A stretch of 64,000 nucleotides of DNA from G965230065 sp965230065 (GTDB lineage Bacteria > Bacteroidota > Bacteroidia > Cytophagales > Cyclobacteriaceae), in NCBI GenBank assembly GCA_965230065.1, contig OZ245942.1, positions 6,324,001-6,388,000 on the forward strand, in the 5' to 3' direction. The notes under the pieces are model-generated. The model searched no databases and had not been told where the DNA came from. It was given only the letters and a program-made list of their open reading frames with translations. The translations under genes and the position numbers were made by a program. Below, in pieces: positions 23,876 to 33,224 of this stretch. Every line of letters begins with the position of its first letter. Within the stretch, counting starts at the first letter, position 1.

Positions 23876-25975
23876 TCAGGCTTTATTTGCTACTGTAGAA
23901 TTTGCGTATTTAAATTCTACGATGAAGGCGGCACCTTCATTGGGTGAATTTTCACACCAAACTTTGCCTTCCATCAAGTCTACATATTTTTTCACAATGG
24001 AAAGTCCCAGTCCGGTAGACCGCTCTCCTGCCGTAGGGCGTGAACTGAGTTTTTGGTATTTTCTGAATATTTTCTTCATATCCTCTTCACTAATGCCCGG
24101 CCCCTCATCCCTGACTACAACCCGCAACTTGTTGCCATTATTGCTAAGTTTGATATACACATTTTTTCCTGTAGGAGAAAATTTTATTGCATTTGAGATA
24201 AGGTTTTCAAAAACATGCTTGGCATACAGTCGGTCAATTTTCACCTCTCTCTCTTCCTGAGTGTGTTCAAAGTGAAGCGTAATCTCTTTCTTATTTGCCT
24301 TACTCTCTAACTCCTGAACAGCTTCACCTAAAACCTTACTCACTTTCATTACTTCAGGGCTCAGGTTTATTTTACCAGCTTCAATGGCATTCACATCCAG
24401 GATTTTATTGATCATGGCCATCATACTTTCAGAACTCTCAGTAATTACATCCAGTTGTCCATGCTGTTTACCAGTAAGGTTATTTGCCGTTCGTTTGATT
24501 ATCTGGGCAAATAATTTGATGTTGGCAAGCGGGTTGCCCAGGTCATGCGCTACAATACTAATAAGGTGATTTTTCTCTTCATTTAAAGCCATCAGGGCTT
24601 CATTTTTCTGAGATATTTCTTCTTTTTGCCGAGATATTTCCTTCGTTCTTTCCTCTACCTTCTGCTCCAGTTCGCGATTGATTTGTGTTTGCAACCTTTC
24701 ATTTTCCTGCAACTGCTCTATCAGTCGTTCCCGGGCTTTTTTCATTTTTATTTCACGCAACTTCATGCGGTCTGCCAGGCCAAAGGAGAAAAAGATCAGT
24801 TCAATGATAATCCCGGCTTGCAAAATCAAAAAATTTCCTTCCCCCTTGATGAGTATGTTCATGATAAATACTACCGTGGAAGTGATCAGAATGGTCGTGC
24901 CAATCACAAAATACAGAGAATTTTTCGTCTTGGTTTTGGTAGTGGCATAAATTACATATACTAAGGTGATCACATACAGCCCTATCTCGAACAGCATGAT
25001 ATAAGACCCCATATTACCTACCAAACGGGTATTGTAAAATATAGCCAACAAGACCAATAAAAGCACAACAATAGCACTTTTGACAGATACCCATGAGCGA
25101 ATAAGCCAGTCGGCTTTGGGTAGTCTTCCCTTGATGCGGAAATAATGGCGGGCAAATAAGAAGTAAAATATGCTGGGTGCGTAGGCAGCCACTACATACA
25201 CATAATCGGTAACTTTTGGAAAATTGCCGATCACATAAGTTTTCAGATAACCCATATAATACAAAGCATACGCCGAAAGCAAGAGCATATAGAGCACATA
25301 ATACAGGTATGCTTTATCACCCACAGAAATGAACATAAAGAAATTATAGATGATCATTACCCACAGGATACCATGAAAAATGGCTTGCAGAATATCGTTG
25401 ACTTCCAGTTGCTTAAGCCAATAGGTTTGGTGCTGTAAGGTAAGATCAAAGTCAATGGGGCGGTGGTCTACATTGCGTATTTTCAAATATACTGTGGTAG
25501 GGCCATTGCCTTTAGGAATAAAAAGGCTGATTTTATTGTATCTGCCCTCTTTTACATCCAGTTCAGGCATTGGTGTCAACTTCCCGGCCTTTTTCATTAT
25601 TATTTTTTCGCCATCCCTGATAACGTATGCTTCGATGTAGTTTATAGGCCAGTAATCTTCAAACAGGAGAATCCAATCGGAATCGCGCGATAATGTACTA
25701 TGGAATACTATTTTTCCCCAGTAAGTGTATTGGTGGTTCAGTTTATCAGGAAAGTAGTCATAAGGATGAAAGTTTTCCTGAAAACCCGGGTCACTAACTG
25801 CATCGATGGTCAATTGATGCTCAGTATCTTCAACAATGGAAAGGTATTTATTCAGGCCGGCATATTCATTTTGGATATCATCAATAACCAAAACAGATGG
25901 TTCTGGTAAGGCGAAACACAAGCTTTGCCCAACTATCAGGAATAAAAACACCAAAGGCTGAAGCTTTTTCATCAT
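23876..25975 (-). CDS. 7TM-DISM sensor histidine kinase
   Basis: A 699-residue membrane kinase. Order: signal peptide (to about 22), periplasmic DISMED2-type beta domain (about 40-175), seven membrane helices (about 190-395), a charged coiled coil (about 400-465), a HisKA domain with phospho-acceptor in VAHDLGNPLANIK, and HATPase motifs NAIKFSPTG, DEGPGIS and GLGLSIVKKYV. It should sense an extracellular, often carbohydrate-related, signal. No response regulator is adjacent, so its partner is encoded elsewhere. Single-gene unit. Confidence 0.95.
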   Translation of the reverse strand: MMKKLQPLVFLFLIVGQSLCFALPEPSVLVIDDIQNEYAGLNKYLSIVEDTEHQLTIDAVSDPGFQENFHPYDYFPDKLNHQYTYWGKIVFHSTLSRDSDWILLFEDYWPINYIEAYVIRDGEKIIMKKAGKLTPMPELDVKEGRYNKISLFIPKGNGPTTVYLKIRNVDHRPIDFDLTLQHQTYWLKQLEVNDILQAIFHGILWVMIIYNFFMFISVGDKAYLYYVLYMLLLSAYALYYMGYLKTYVIGNFPKVTDYVYVVAAYAPSIFYFLFARHYFRIKGRLPKADWLIRSWVSVKSAIVVLLLVLLAIFYNTRLVGNMGSYIMLFEIGLYVITLVYVIYATTKTKTKNSLYFVIGTTILITSTVVFIMNILIKGEGNFLILQAGIIIELIFFSFGLADRMKLREIKMKKARERLIEQLQENERLQTQINRELEQKVEERTKEISRQKEEISQKNEALMALNEEKNHLISIVAHDLGNPLANIKLFAQIIKRTANNLTGKQHGQLDVITESSESMMAMINKILDVNAIEAGKINLSPEVMKVSKVLGEAVQELESKANKKEITLHFEHTQEEREVKIDRLYAKHVFENLISNAIKFSPTGKNVYIKLSNNGNKLRVVVRDEGPGISEEDMKKIFRKYQKLSSRPTAGERSTGLGLSIVKKYVDLMEGKVWCENSPNEGAAFIVEFKYANSTVANKA

Positions 25976-26071
25976 AGTAAAATTACGCTCTTAATCAAAT
26001 GAGCACAAGAAAAATACTGAATTATTACCATTTTACCACTTCCTCCCTTGAAATATACCGAGAACCCAAAC

Positions 26072-26980
26072 CTACTCTACCAACATGGCCGCTCCGAATA
26101 CACCTGCGCTGTCGCCCAGCTTTGGCTTTAAAAAAGCGGTACTCAGTTTAGAATTAAAAACATGTTTGGTAGCTTCCATAACGCCCCGGGTATATAACAA
26201 GTCGATGTTGCCAACTCCGCCTCCCAGCACAATCGCATCGGGGTCAATAATGTTGATTACGTTGGCAATTGCCTTTCCAAAATGAATGAGCAATCGCTCG
26301 ATGGTGGCTGTTGCATCATCATCGGTGCATTCCAGATAGCGTTGGTAAATCACTTTTAATTTAACGGGGTCGCCTGTGCGCTTATGATAAAATTTTTGCA
26401 GGCCGGTTCCCGACAACACGGTTTCCACACAGCCTTTCAGCCCACAGTAGCACTTACCTCCCGAGGCATGCAAATAATTGTGGCCCCATTCTCCACCAAT
26501 ACCATGTCTTCCGTGGATAAGCGTTCCGTTGACTACTACTCCCCCACCAACGCCTGTACCCAAAATAACCCCAAAAACCACCTTTGCACCAGGTAGCTTT
26601 TCGGCTACTGCCCCCAGCTTTGTTTCAGCCAGGGCAAAACAGTTGGCATCATTGGCTATTTTAATGGGAATGCCCAGGGCTTTTTCCAAATCATCTTTAA
26701 ATGGCTTCCCATTCAGGCTGGTAGTATTACTGTTTTTAATAGTATTGGTATCAGGATCAAGCGTGCCGGGCGTACCTATTCCCAGGGTTTCGGGGCTCAG
26801 GCCAGATTTCTCTTTCATCTGGTTTACCAGCTTACATATTCTGGCAATAATATGCTCATATCCTTTGTGTGCTTCTGTAGGAATCCGCATTCTGCATAAC
26901 GACTCCGTACTATTGGCAGATGAAAGTATAATTCCTTCTATTTTGGTTCCTCCTAAATCTATCCCCCACAATGGTTTCAT
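26072..26980 (-). CDS. ROK-family sugar kinase
   Basis: A 302-residue ROK protein, probably a gluco- or fructokinase. Seen: phosphate-binding motif DLGGTKIEG (residues 8-16), catalytic region NDANCFALAE, GTGVGGGVVVNG, the HGGEWGH-like RHGIGGEWGHNYLH histidine, and the zinc site CYCGLKGCVE. It has no HTH, so it is an enzyme and not a NagC-type repressor. Sugar specificity cannot be read from the sequence. It lies divergently from the acyltransferase gene. Confidence 0.92.
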   Translation of the reverse strand: MKPLWGIDLGGTKIEGIILSSANSTESLCRMRIPTEAHKGYEHIIARICKLVNQMKEKSGLSPETLGIGTPGTLDPDTNTIKNSNTTSLNGKPFKDDLEKALGIPIKIANDANCFALAETKLGAVAEKLPGAKVVFGVILGTGVGGGVVVNGTLIHGRHGIGGEWGHNYLHASGGKCYCGLKGCVETVLSGTGLQKFYHKRTGDPVKLKVIYQRYLECTDDDATATIERLLIHFGKAIANVINIIDPDAIVLGGGVGNIDLLYTRGVMEATKHVFNSKLSTAFLKPKLGDSAGVFGAAMLVE

Positions 26981-27294
26981 ATATTGTATAAAATGTTTAA
27001 GTCAGTTGTATAGTAAAATCACCTCCATTGGCATAGTTGGATTTCTTATTACCAATGTAATTTTCTTTCCTTTTACAGACGCCTAATGTCGGAGATAATT
27101 TATAATATTAATTTTCAAAGAAAAATTATTTAATATCTTTTATTTTGACAGATTAGTCATATAGATTATCTCGTAAAAGTAATAAGAAAGTTTAATAACA
27201 CTTTAATTGACGAAATAAATCTGGTACTAGCTGCTAAAACGATTGTACCATAATACATACTTTTTCACAATCAGACTAAATTAATTAGAACTTT
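26981..27294. other. Divergent intergenic region, no gene seen
   Basis: A 314-bp AT-rich spacer between the ROK kinase and the acyltransferase. It must hold both promoters. I find no convincing TTG/TAnnTTTG pair, no hairpin with a T run and no open frame worth reporting. Confidence 0.5.
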
Positions 27295-28641
27295 ATGATG
27301 CACCTTTTACTCAGAAACCTGATACGACTTGCACTTCGGGTATATTTCCGGAAAGTGTATATTTTGCAAGAGGCCATTACAAAAGCCGATAAACCAGTTA
27401 TCCTGGCGGCTAATCATCCGAATGGTATTATGGATGTTCTTGTTATGGCAGCTTTACTATCAAAAAGCAATTACTATTTCTTACTGCCTTCTGATATCAT
27501 GAAAGGCTCCTGGAAATCGATACTGCTCCAATGGCTCAACTGCATTCCGGCAGAAAGAGGAGAAGATAAACTATCGATGCAAACCCTGGGCAAATGCAGT
27601 GATATTATGAAAAATAAAGGGCGACTGGTTGTATTTACAGAAGAAAAATCAAACCAGGCCAAAAGGTTGCCATCCATCAGCAATGATGTGAGTTCGATTG
27701 CGCTGGATGTGGAAGAGTCTTATGGTTTTGGATTGGATACTTTAGTGGTGCCTGTAGCCTTAAACTATACGTATTTTAACCTTTTCAGATCAGAATTAAT
27801 GATTAGTATGGCGAACCCTGTGGTGATGGCTGAATTCAAAAATATTTTTCAGCAAGACAAGCCACAGGCATTTTCTGTATTGAATGAGAAAATTTCTAAA
27901 GGGATCACCGAAGAAATGGTGGTAATTGCTGAAGAACAACATGAAATTGTTACTGAGCGCCTGCTCACTATTAACCGCAATGATTGCGAAATTCCTTCTA
28001 TTCCCTGGAAATCTAGACAGCAGGATAAATTAAGGTTTGAGCAAATCATTACTGGTTTCGCTAATGATTTTTCAACCAATAACGCTTCAATATTAATGGG
28101 GCTTTCGCAAAAATGCAGTGATTATTTTGGACAAATGGCAAGTTTCGGTATCAATGACCGTGAGTTGTCATCGTCACATTCGGCTAATATATTTAATATT
28201 TTGTCTACTGTACTTTTGCTTCCGGTCTTCTGTGTAGGGTATATTGCTAATATATTTCCTGTTTGGATAACAGACATTACAAGCAAAGCAAGTGTGGAGG
28301 ATATTACATGGCATGAAGCTAACAGGTTATTGAAAGGTACCGTTCTATGGATAACCTATTATTCAATAATTACGGCCGTGGTTTTTGTAATGGGAGGCCC
28401 TGTGGCAGGATCAATAACAGCTGTATTGGTGCCTCTCAGCGGATATATTTCATTATATTACAGGGAATTAGGCAATTCAATATTGGGTAAGGTCAGGTAC
28501 TGGATGGCCAAGACATCAAAACCTGAATTAATCGTCTCATTACAAAGTCAAAGAGAAGAAATCATTCAAATGATGATCCGGAAGCCCGCGAAAAAACCAG
28601 TAGCCGGTATCAATATTACTAAAAACCTTCACGTCAATTAA
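27295..28641 (+). CDS. PlsC-like 1-acyl-sn-glycerol-3-phosphate acyltransferase family protein
   Basis: A 448-residue membrane-bound acyltransferase. The N-terminal acyltransferase motif is NHPNGIMDVL (His and Asp spaced as in the HPNSFLDAL form common in Bacteroidota), followed by the substrate block WLNCIPAERGEDK and FTEEKSNQAKRLPSIS. Two to four helices near residues 300-390 anchor a C-terminal membrane domain absent from short PlsC enzymes. It should acylate a glycerolipid or related acceptor; the acceptor is uncertain. Confidence 0.85.
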   Translation: MMHLLLRNLIRLALRVYFRKVYILQEAITKADKPVILAANHPNGIMDVLVMAALLSKSNYYFLLPSDIMKGSWKSILLQWLNCIPAERGEDKLSMQTLGKCSDIMKNKGRLVVFTEEKSNQAKRLPSISNDVSSIALDVEESYGFGLDTLVVPVALNYTYFNLFRSELMISMANPVVMAEFKNIFQQDKPQAFSVLNEKISKGITEEMVVIAEEQHEIVTERLLTINRNDCEIPSIPWKSRQQDKLRFEQIITGFANDFSTNNASILMGLSQKCSDYFGQMASFGINDRELSSSHSANIFNILSTVLLLPVFCVGYIANIFPVWITDITSKASVEDITWHEANRLLKGTVLWITYYSIITAVVFVMGGPVAGSITAVLVPLSGYISLYYRELGNSILGKVRYWMAKTSKPELIVSLQSQREEIIQMMIRKPAKKPVAGINITKNLHVN

Positions 28642-28648
28642 TTTTTCA

Positions 28649-28687
28649 CAAGACTTCCGAAATAAAGAAACAATTTCGGAAGTCTTG
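28649..28687. terminator. Bidirectional palindromic terminator (CTTCCG family)
   Basis: Perfect 15-bp arms caagacttccgaaat (28649-28663) and atttcggaagtcttg (28673-28687), with T runs on each flank. It lies between the convergent acyltransferase and VOC genes, so it can end both transcripts. The core matches the palindrome at 11761-11802. Confidence 0.8.
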
Positions 28688-28696
28688 CTAGTTTTT

Positions 28697-29764
28697 TTAA
28701 TCTTTAACCCTGTTCATCGCCAACGCCTTCAGCATCCAATTGGACAGCGGCTTCTCCGGTTTTCGCTTTCTCAAATCCAAATACCAGCCAATTTTCTTCA
28801 GAATTGGTATTTTATGTGTTTCCACAAATTCAATCAAAGCACCATCGGGGTCTTCAATGTAAGAGAAATGTCCGGCGGCCTCACCCATATCAAAACTGTT
28901 GCTACTATCAATGGTAAATGGAAATCCGTTGGCTTTGCACTTTTCTTCCATGGCTTTCATACCGATAATATCAAAGCATAAGTGAATAAAGCCCAAATCG
29001 CCCCAAAAGCGGTTTTCATAAATTTTCCGGGGTGTGCGGTCGGTAGCCCCCTGTAAACTTACCAGCTCAATCTGGCTGGGGCCCAGCAGCCTGCTGAATC
29101 CACCTTTGCGGGACTGACTATGTTTGAGTAATACCCTGTGGAATGTATGTTCTCCCCCATTTAAACTCGCCAAATCATCAAACTTTCCGGTTTCTTCATA
29201 AACCACCTCATCGTACCCTAAAATATCAGAATATAACTTTCTGGACTTTGCAATATCAGACACACCGATGATGCAGCCATAAGGCCCGCCAGTCAGTGAC
29301 TTAGTCTGCCCAAACCAGGTATCAGCCGGTACCACCTGGAATAAATTTCCAAAAGGGTCTTTCACAAAAAAATGAGCGTTGCCAGCCGGGTCTTCTGCCA
29401 ATTCACTTACCAAATCATAGCCTTTTGAGTGAAAAAGTTCAAAAGTCTTTTTCACATCCCTGCTCTTGATTTTTGCTGCATAAATACCAAAATCACCCAA
29501 AGCAATGTCAAATTTGGGAGGTTCGGGCGTTCTTCCGGTATATTGCCATATTTCAAAGCCTCCCCCACCCTGAAGGTTCACCGCGAGGATGGCATGCCGT
29601 TTCCATCCTTTGCCCCCGGTATAAGGCAACATCAGGTTTGCCTCGGCTTCTTCTTCAAAAATAGGCACATCCATGCCAAAAGCTTGCCGGTACCATTTCC
29701 ACGCTTTGTGTACATCGCTTACGCCAATCCCTATTTGCTGTATTCCACTGATTATGTATGACAT
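28697..29764 (-). CDS. Two-domain VOC-family protein
   Basis: A 355-residue cytoplasmic protein with two glyoxalase/bleomycin-resistance (VOC) modules, about residues 5-150 and 160-320. The first begins GIQQIGIGVSDVHKAWKWYR and ends KDPFGNLFQVV; the second begins GGPYGCIIGVSDIAKSRKLYS and ends IEDPDGALIEFVE. The layout resembles HPPD-like dioxygenases and other metal-dependent VOC enzymes, but the substrate is unknown. The SDR gene upstream on the same strand may be co-transcribed (148-bp gap). Confidence 0.85.
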   Translation of the reverse strand: MSYIISGIQQIGIGVSDVHKAWKWYRQAFGMDVPIFEEEAEANLMLPYTGGKGWKRHAILAVNLQGGGGFEIWQYTGRTPEPPKFDIALGDFGIYAAKIKSRDVKKTFELFHSKGYDLVSELAEDPAGNAHFFVKDPFGNLFQVVPADTWFGQTKSLTGGPYGCIIGVSDIAKSRKLYSDILGYDEVVYEETGKFDDLASLNGGEHTFHRVLLKHSQSRKGGFSRLLGPSQIELVSLQGATDRTPRKIYENRFWGDLGFIHLCFDIIGMKAMEEKCKANGFPFTIDSSNSFDMGEAAGHFSYIEDPDGALIEFVETHKIPILKKIGWYLDLRKRKPEKPLSNWMLKALAMNRVKD

Positions 29765-29912
29765 TGTGTTTAGTTGGTTGTTTAGAGTTAATTGTTTGAA
29801 GTTTGTTTGTTTTTTGGGTGTTTAGGTTTTCCGCTTTGGGTTTGTTTTGTGTTTTAAGTTTGGGGTTTTTTGAATTGTTTAGGAATTAGGATTTAAGATT
29901 TCGGGTTTGAAA

Positions 29913-30707
29913 TCAAGTTGGTTTTATTTTAGTTACGAGCCAATAAAATAATCCGGGAAAAAACCGCTTCAGGTAAATCAATACCAACTCCCCTTTTGCG
30001 ATATATATTTCTTTTTTTCTTTGTTTTATGGCTTTGATAATCTTCCGGGCGCATACATCAGCCGGAATGCCTTTGGCCTGTCCTTTGTCCATTTTCCCAT
30101 GTTCTGCCCCATCTTTGGTGAGGGCATGGTAAGAAATATTGGTTTTTATACGCCCCGGGCACACCATCGTAACGCCTACATTCCTGTCTACTACCTCAGC
30201 CCGCAACGTATCAAAAAAACCATGTAAAGCATGCTTGGAAGCAGCGTAGGCCGAGCGTACCGGGAAACCAAAAATTCCGGTTACGCTGCTAATCACCACA
30301 ATTTGTCCACTTTTCTGTTTCAGCATCAAAGGAAGTACAGCCTTGGTGAGTGCAATAGTTCCAAAATAATTTACTTCCATGATTTTCCGGTCTACTTCCA
30401 GTGAAGTTTCCTCTGCCAGGGAGCGTTGACTAATACCTCCATTGTTGATTAACACATCAATTTGATTGAAAAACCCCAGGGCTTGTTGGGTAAGTGTAGG
30501 GAATTTATCAATTTCGGTCAAATCCAACGGGAGTACCTGGCAATGCTCCGTATGTTGCTGACAATCTTTTTGCACCGCTTCTAAAGCCTCTTTATTCCGG
30601 GCAGAAAGGATGAGTTTTGCGCCATTTTTGGCTGCTTCCATAGCCAATGCCTTGCCAATGCCCGAGGAAGCACCGGTAATCCAAATCACTTTATTACGGA
30701 TTTTCAT
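29913..30707 (-). CDS. Short-chain dehydrogenase/reductase
   Basis: A 264-residue classical SDR. NAD(P) motif TGASSGIGKAL (residues 11-21), NNGG, catalytic Ser in VVISSVTGIFG, and YAASK (Tyr-x-x-x-Lys). A hydrophobic, basic C-terminus (YLKRFFPGLFYWLVTK) suggests membrane association, as in lipid-modifying members such as the DltE/retinol group. It is probably upstream in a two-gene unit with the VOC gene. Confidence 0.92.
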   Translation of the reverse strand: MKIRNKVIWITGASSGIGKALAMEAAKNGAKLILSARNKEALEAVQKDCQQHTEHCQVLPLDLTEIDKFPTLTQQALGFFNQIDVLINNGGISQRSLAEETSLEVDRKIMEVNYFGTIALTKAVLPLMLKQKSGQIVVISSVTGIFGFPVRSAYAASKHALHGFFDTLRAEVVDRNVGVTMVCPGRIKTNISYHALTKDGAEHGKMDKGQAKGIPADVCARKIIKAIKQRKKEIYIAKGELVLIYLKRFFPGLFYWLVTKIKPT

Positions 30708-30816
30708 GTATCAAAAAAGTAGGTGGGTAATCATATCCGGCTCAAAATTGTTGTTTTTCCATGATTTTTACAAAATACTTTGATGGTATAGGCGAGTACT
30801 TAAACAAAATATTATT

Positions 30817-30847
30817 TTTGTGATTCTATCTGATAAATATATTTTTG
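30817..30847 (+). promoter_or_regulatory. Bacteroidota promoter for pdhC
   Basis: TTTG (30817-30820), a 19-bp spacer and TATTTTTG (30840-30847) fit the Bacteroidota -33/-7 consensus. A start about 7 bp further down would leave a leader of about 25 bases before the ATG at 30879. Confidence 0.65.
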
Positions 30848-30878
30848 CCCAAAACATTATAGCTTATTAATAACAAAT

Positions 30879-32537
30879 ATGGCCGAAGTAATTAGAATGC
30901 CCAAAATGAGCGACACCATGGAAGAAGGTGTCATTGCCAGTTGGTTGAAAAAAGTAGGGGATAAAGTAGAGTCCGGAGATATACTGGCAGAAGTGGAAAC
31001 CGACAAAGCCACCATGGAACTGGAATCGTATGATGAAGGAGTACTACTTCATATTGGCGTACAAGAAAAAGATGCTGTTCCGGTAGATAGTGTGATTGCT
31101 ATTATTGGAGAAGAAGGGGAAAATATTGATGGCCTGCTCGCAGACTTAGAAAAGGGCGGAGGACAATCAAATGGTGATACCCAAAAAAGCAGTGATGACG
31201 GTGGTTCATCTGATGAACAGGCTGCAACAGAAGAAATTGATACTTCAGATATTGAAGCCGTGGTAATTACCATGCCCAAAATGAGTGATACCATGGAGGA
31301 AGGCGTGATTGCCTCCTGGCTTAAGCAAGTGGGCGATAAAGTAGAATCCGGTGATATTTTGGCAGAAGTGGAAACCGACAAAGCCACCATGGAACTGGAA
31401 TCGTATGATGACGGAACACTGTTGTACATTGGCCCCAAAGAAGGAGACGCCGTGCCCGTAGATGCGGTTATTGCTGTAATTGGCGAAGAAGGCGCAGATT
31501 ATGAAAAACTACTGAAAGCACAACAAGCTAAAGGAAAACAGTCAGAGAATGGCAAAGAATCACCTGCTCCTGAAAAAGCGGAAGCACCTGCCAAAACCTC
31601 TGCTGAACCTCAAACAACTACACAAACTGAACCCGCCTCATCATCAAACGGGCGTATCTTTGCTTCGCCTTTGGCTAAAAAAATGGCTGAGGAAAAAGGA
31701 TATGATATTTCTAAAATAAAAGGCTCTGGTGACGGCGGGCGTATTGTAAAGCGGGATATCGAAAACTATCAGCCACAACCCGAGGCAGCCCCTCAACAAC
31801 AAGGCGCAAAAACAGATGCACAGCAGCCTATTGCACTGCCAGAAATTGTAGGGGAGGAAAGTTATGAGGAAGTAAAGGTTTCTCAAATGCGTAAAACCAT
31901 TGGCAAACGCCTGGCCGAAAGTAAGTTTACCTCTCCTCACTTTTACATTACAATGGAGATTGACATGGACAAGGCCATTGAAGCGCGCAAGAGTATGAAT
32001 GAGCTTTCTCCTGTAAAAATATCTTTCAACGATATGGTATTAAAAGCTACCGCGGCTGCCCTGCGCCAACATCCTGATGTAAATGCTTCCTGGAGAGGCG
32101 ATGTCGTCCGCAAAAATAAGCACATTCATATCGGTGTGGCCGTAGCCGTTGACGAAGGTTTGCTGGTTCCTGTAATCCGTTTTGCCGATAACAAACCACT
32201 TTCGCACATTGCTACCGAAGTGAAAGATTTGGCTGGCAAAGCAAAGAACAAGCAATTACAGCCTAAAGACTGGGAAGGAAGCACCTTCACCATTTCCAAC
32301 CTGGGTATGTTTGGTGTTGAAGAGTTCACAGCCATTATCAATCCGCCGGATGCTTGTATTCTGGCCGTGGGCGGAATCAAGGAAACTCCTGTGGTGAAAA
32401 ACGGACAAATTGTACCAGGCAATGTGATGAAAGTTACGCTATCTAGCGATCACCGTGTAGTAGATGGTGCCGTTGGCGCTGCTTTCCTCAAAACGTTGAA
32501 ATCTCTCCTGGAAGATCCGGTGAGAATTTTGATTTAA
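30879..32537 (+). CDS. pdhC: Pyruvate dehydrogenase complex E2 (dihydrolipoamide acetyltransferase)
   Basis: A 552-residue E2. Two lipoyl domains (about 1-80 and 128-205), each with MPKMSDTMEEGVIASWLK and the lipoylation loop VETDKATMELES; a Pro/Ala/Glu linker; the E3-binding domain (FASPLAKKMAEEKGYDISKI); and the catalytic domain ending with the active-site HRVVDGA motif. It transfers acetyl groups to CoA inside the PDH complex. E1 and E3 genes are not adjacent. A terminator follows. Confidence 0.96.
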   Translation: MAEVIRMPKMSDTMEEGVIASWLKKVGDKVESGDILAEVETDKATMELESYDEGVLLHIGVQEKDAVPVDSVIAIIGEEGENIDGLLADLEKGGGQSNGDTQKSSDDGGSSDEQAATEEIDTSDIEAVVITMPKMSDTMEEGVIASWLKQVGDKVESGDILAEVETDKATMELESYDDGTLLYIGPKEGDAVPVDAVIAVIGEEGADYEKLLKAQQAKGKQSENGKESPAPEKAEAPAKTSAEPQTTTQTEPASSSNGRIFASPLAKKMAEEKGYDISKIKGSGDGGRIVKRDIENYQPQPEAAPQQQGAKTDAQQPIALPEIVGEESYEEVKVSQMRKTIGKRLAESKFTSPHFYITMEIDMDKAIEARKSMNELSPVKISFNDMVLKATAAALRQHPDVNASWRGDVVRKNKHIHIGVAVAVDEGLLVPVIRFADNKPLSHIATEVKDLAGKAKNKQLQPKDWEGSTFTISNLGMFGVEEFTAIINPPDACILAVGGIKETPVVKNGQIVPGNVMKVTLSSDHRVVDGAVGAAFLKTLKSLLEDPVRILI

Positions 32538-32545
32538 GATTCACT

Positions 32546-32593
32546 AACTTTGACAAAGATATCTGCACTGTGTAGATAAGCTTTGTCAAAGTT
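32546..32593. repeat. AACTTTGACAAAG palindrome
   Basis: Perfect 13-bp arms aactttgacaaag (32546-32558) and ctttgtcaaagtt (32581-32593) directly behind pdhC. It lacks a T run and is separate from the terminator at 32626. Confidence 0.7.
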
Positions 32594-32625
32594 CGGCAAC
32601 AAAGCCTTACAACTTTATTCTTCAT

Positions 32626-32658
32626 AATCCGTCTGATTTTTAGACGGATTATTTTTTT
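32626..32658 (+). terminator. Rho-independent terminator after pdhC
   Basis: Stem AATCCGTCT (32626-32634) with AGACGGATT (32642-32650), loop gattttt, then a run of seven T. It lies 16 bp before the hslV start, so hslV probably has its own promoter within or beyond it, or is read by leakage. Confidence 0.85.
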
Positions 32659-32673
32659 AATACAAGTAAAACC

Positions 32674-33222
32674 ATGACCAAAGCAAAATTTAAATCTACT
32701 ACCGTAGTAGCGATTATTCATAATGGGGAAGTGGCCATTGGGGCCGACGGACAAGCCACTTTCGGCAATACCGTAGCCAAAAGCAATGTTAAAAAAATCA
32801 GGAAACTACAAGATGGTAAGGTAGTAACCGGGTTTGCCGGCTCTACTGCCGATGCTTTTTCTTTGCTCGATCGTTTTGATGAAAAGCTTGGCGCTTATGG
32901 CAGCAATATGAAACGGGCAGCGATAGAACTTGCCAAAGACTGGCGCACCGACCGCTTCCTGCGTCGCCTCGAGGCCATGATGATCGTAGCCGATAAAAAT
33001 GAAATTCTCATCCTCTCTGGTACGGGCGATGTGATTGAACCCGACCATCAGATTGCCGCCATCGGCTCCGGTGGCATGTTTGCCCAGGCAGCAGCCTATG
33101 CCCTGAAAAGACATTCCCCCCATCTTTCGGCTGAAGAAATGGTGAGGGAAAGTCTTAACATTGCTGCGGATATTTGCATTTATACTAACCACAATCTGGT
33201 AGTCGAAAAACTAGAGAAATAA
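32674..33222 (+). CDS. hslV: ATP-dependent protease peptidase subunit HslV
   Basis: A 182-residue proteasome-type peptidase. The mature N-terminal threonine is in the STTVVAI motif, so residues 1-8 are a short propeptide. Also seen: GADGQATFGNTVAKSNVKKIRKL, FAGSTADAF, AKDWRTDRFLRRLEAM, IGSGGMFAQAAA and DICIYTNHN. It forms a double hexamer and works with the HslU ATPase, which is not in this window. Its stop is 2 bp from the convergent trpB2 stop. Confidence 0.96.
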   Translation: MTKAKFKSTTVVAIIHNGEVAIGADGQATFGNTVAKSNVKKIRKLQDGKVVTGFAGSTADAFSLLDRFDEKLGAYGSNMKRAAIELAKDWRTDRFLRRLEAMMIVADKNEILILSGTGDVIEPDHQIAAIGSGGMFAQAAAYALKRHSPHLSAEEMVRESLNIAADICIYTNHNLVVEKLEK

Positions 33223-33224
33223 TT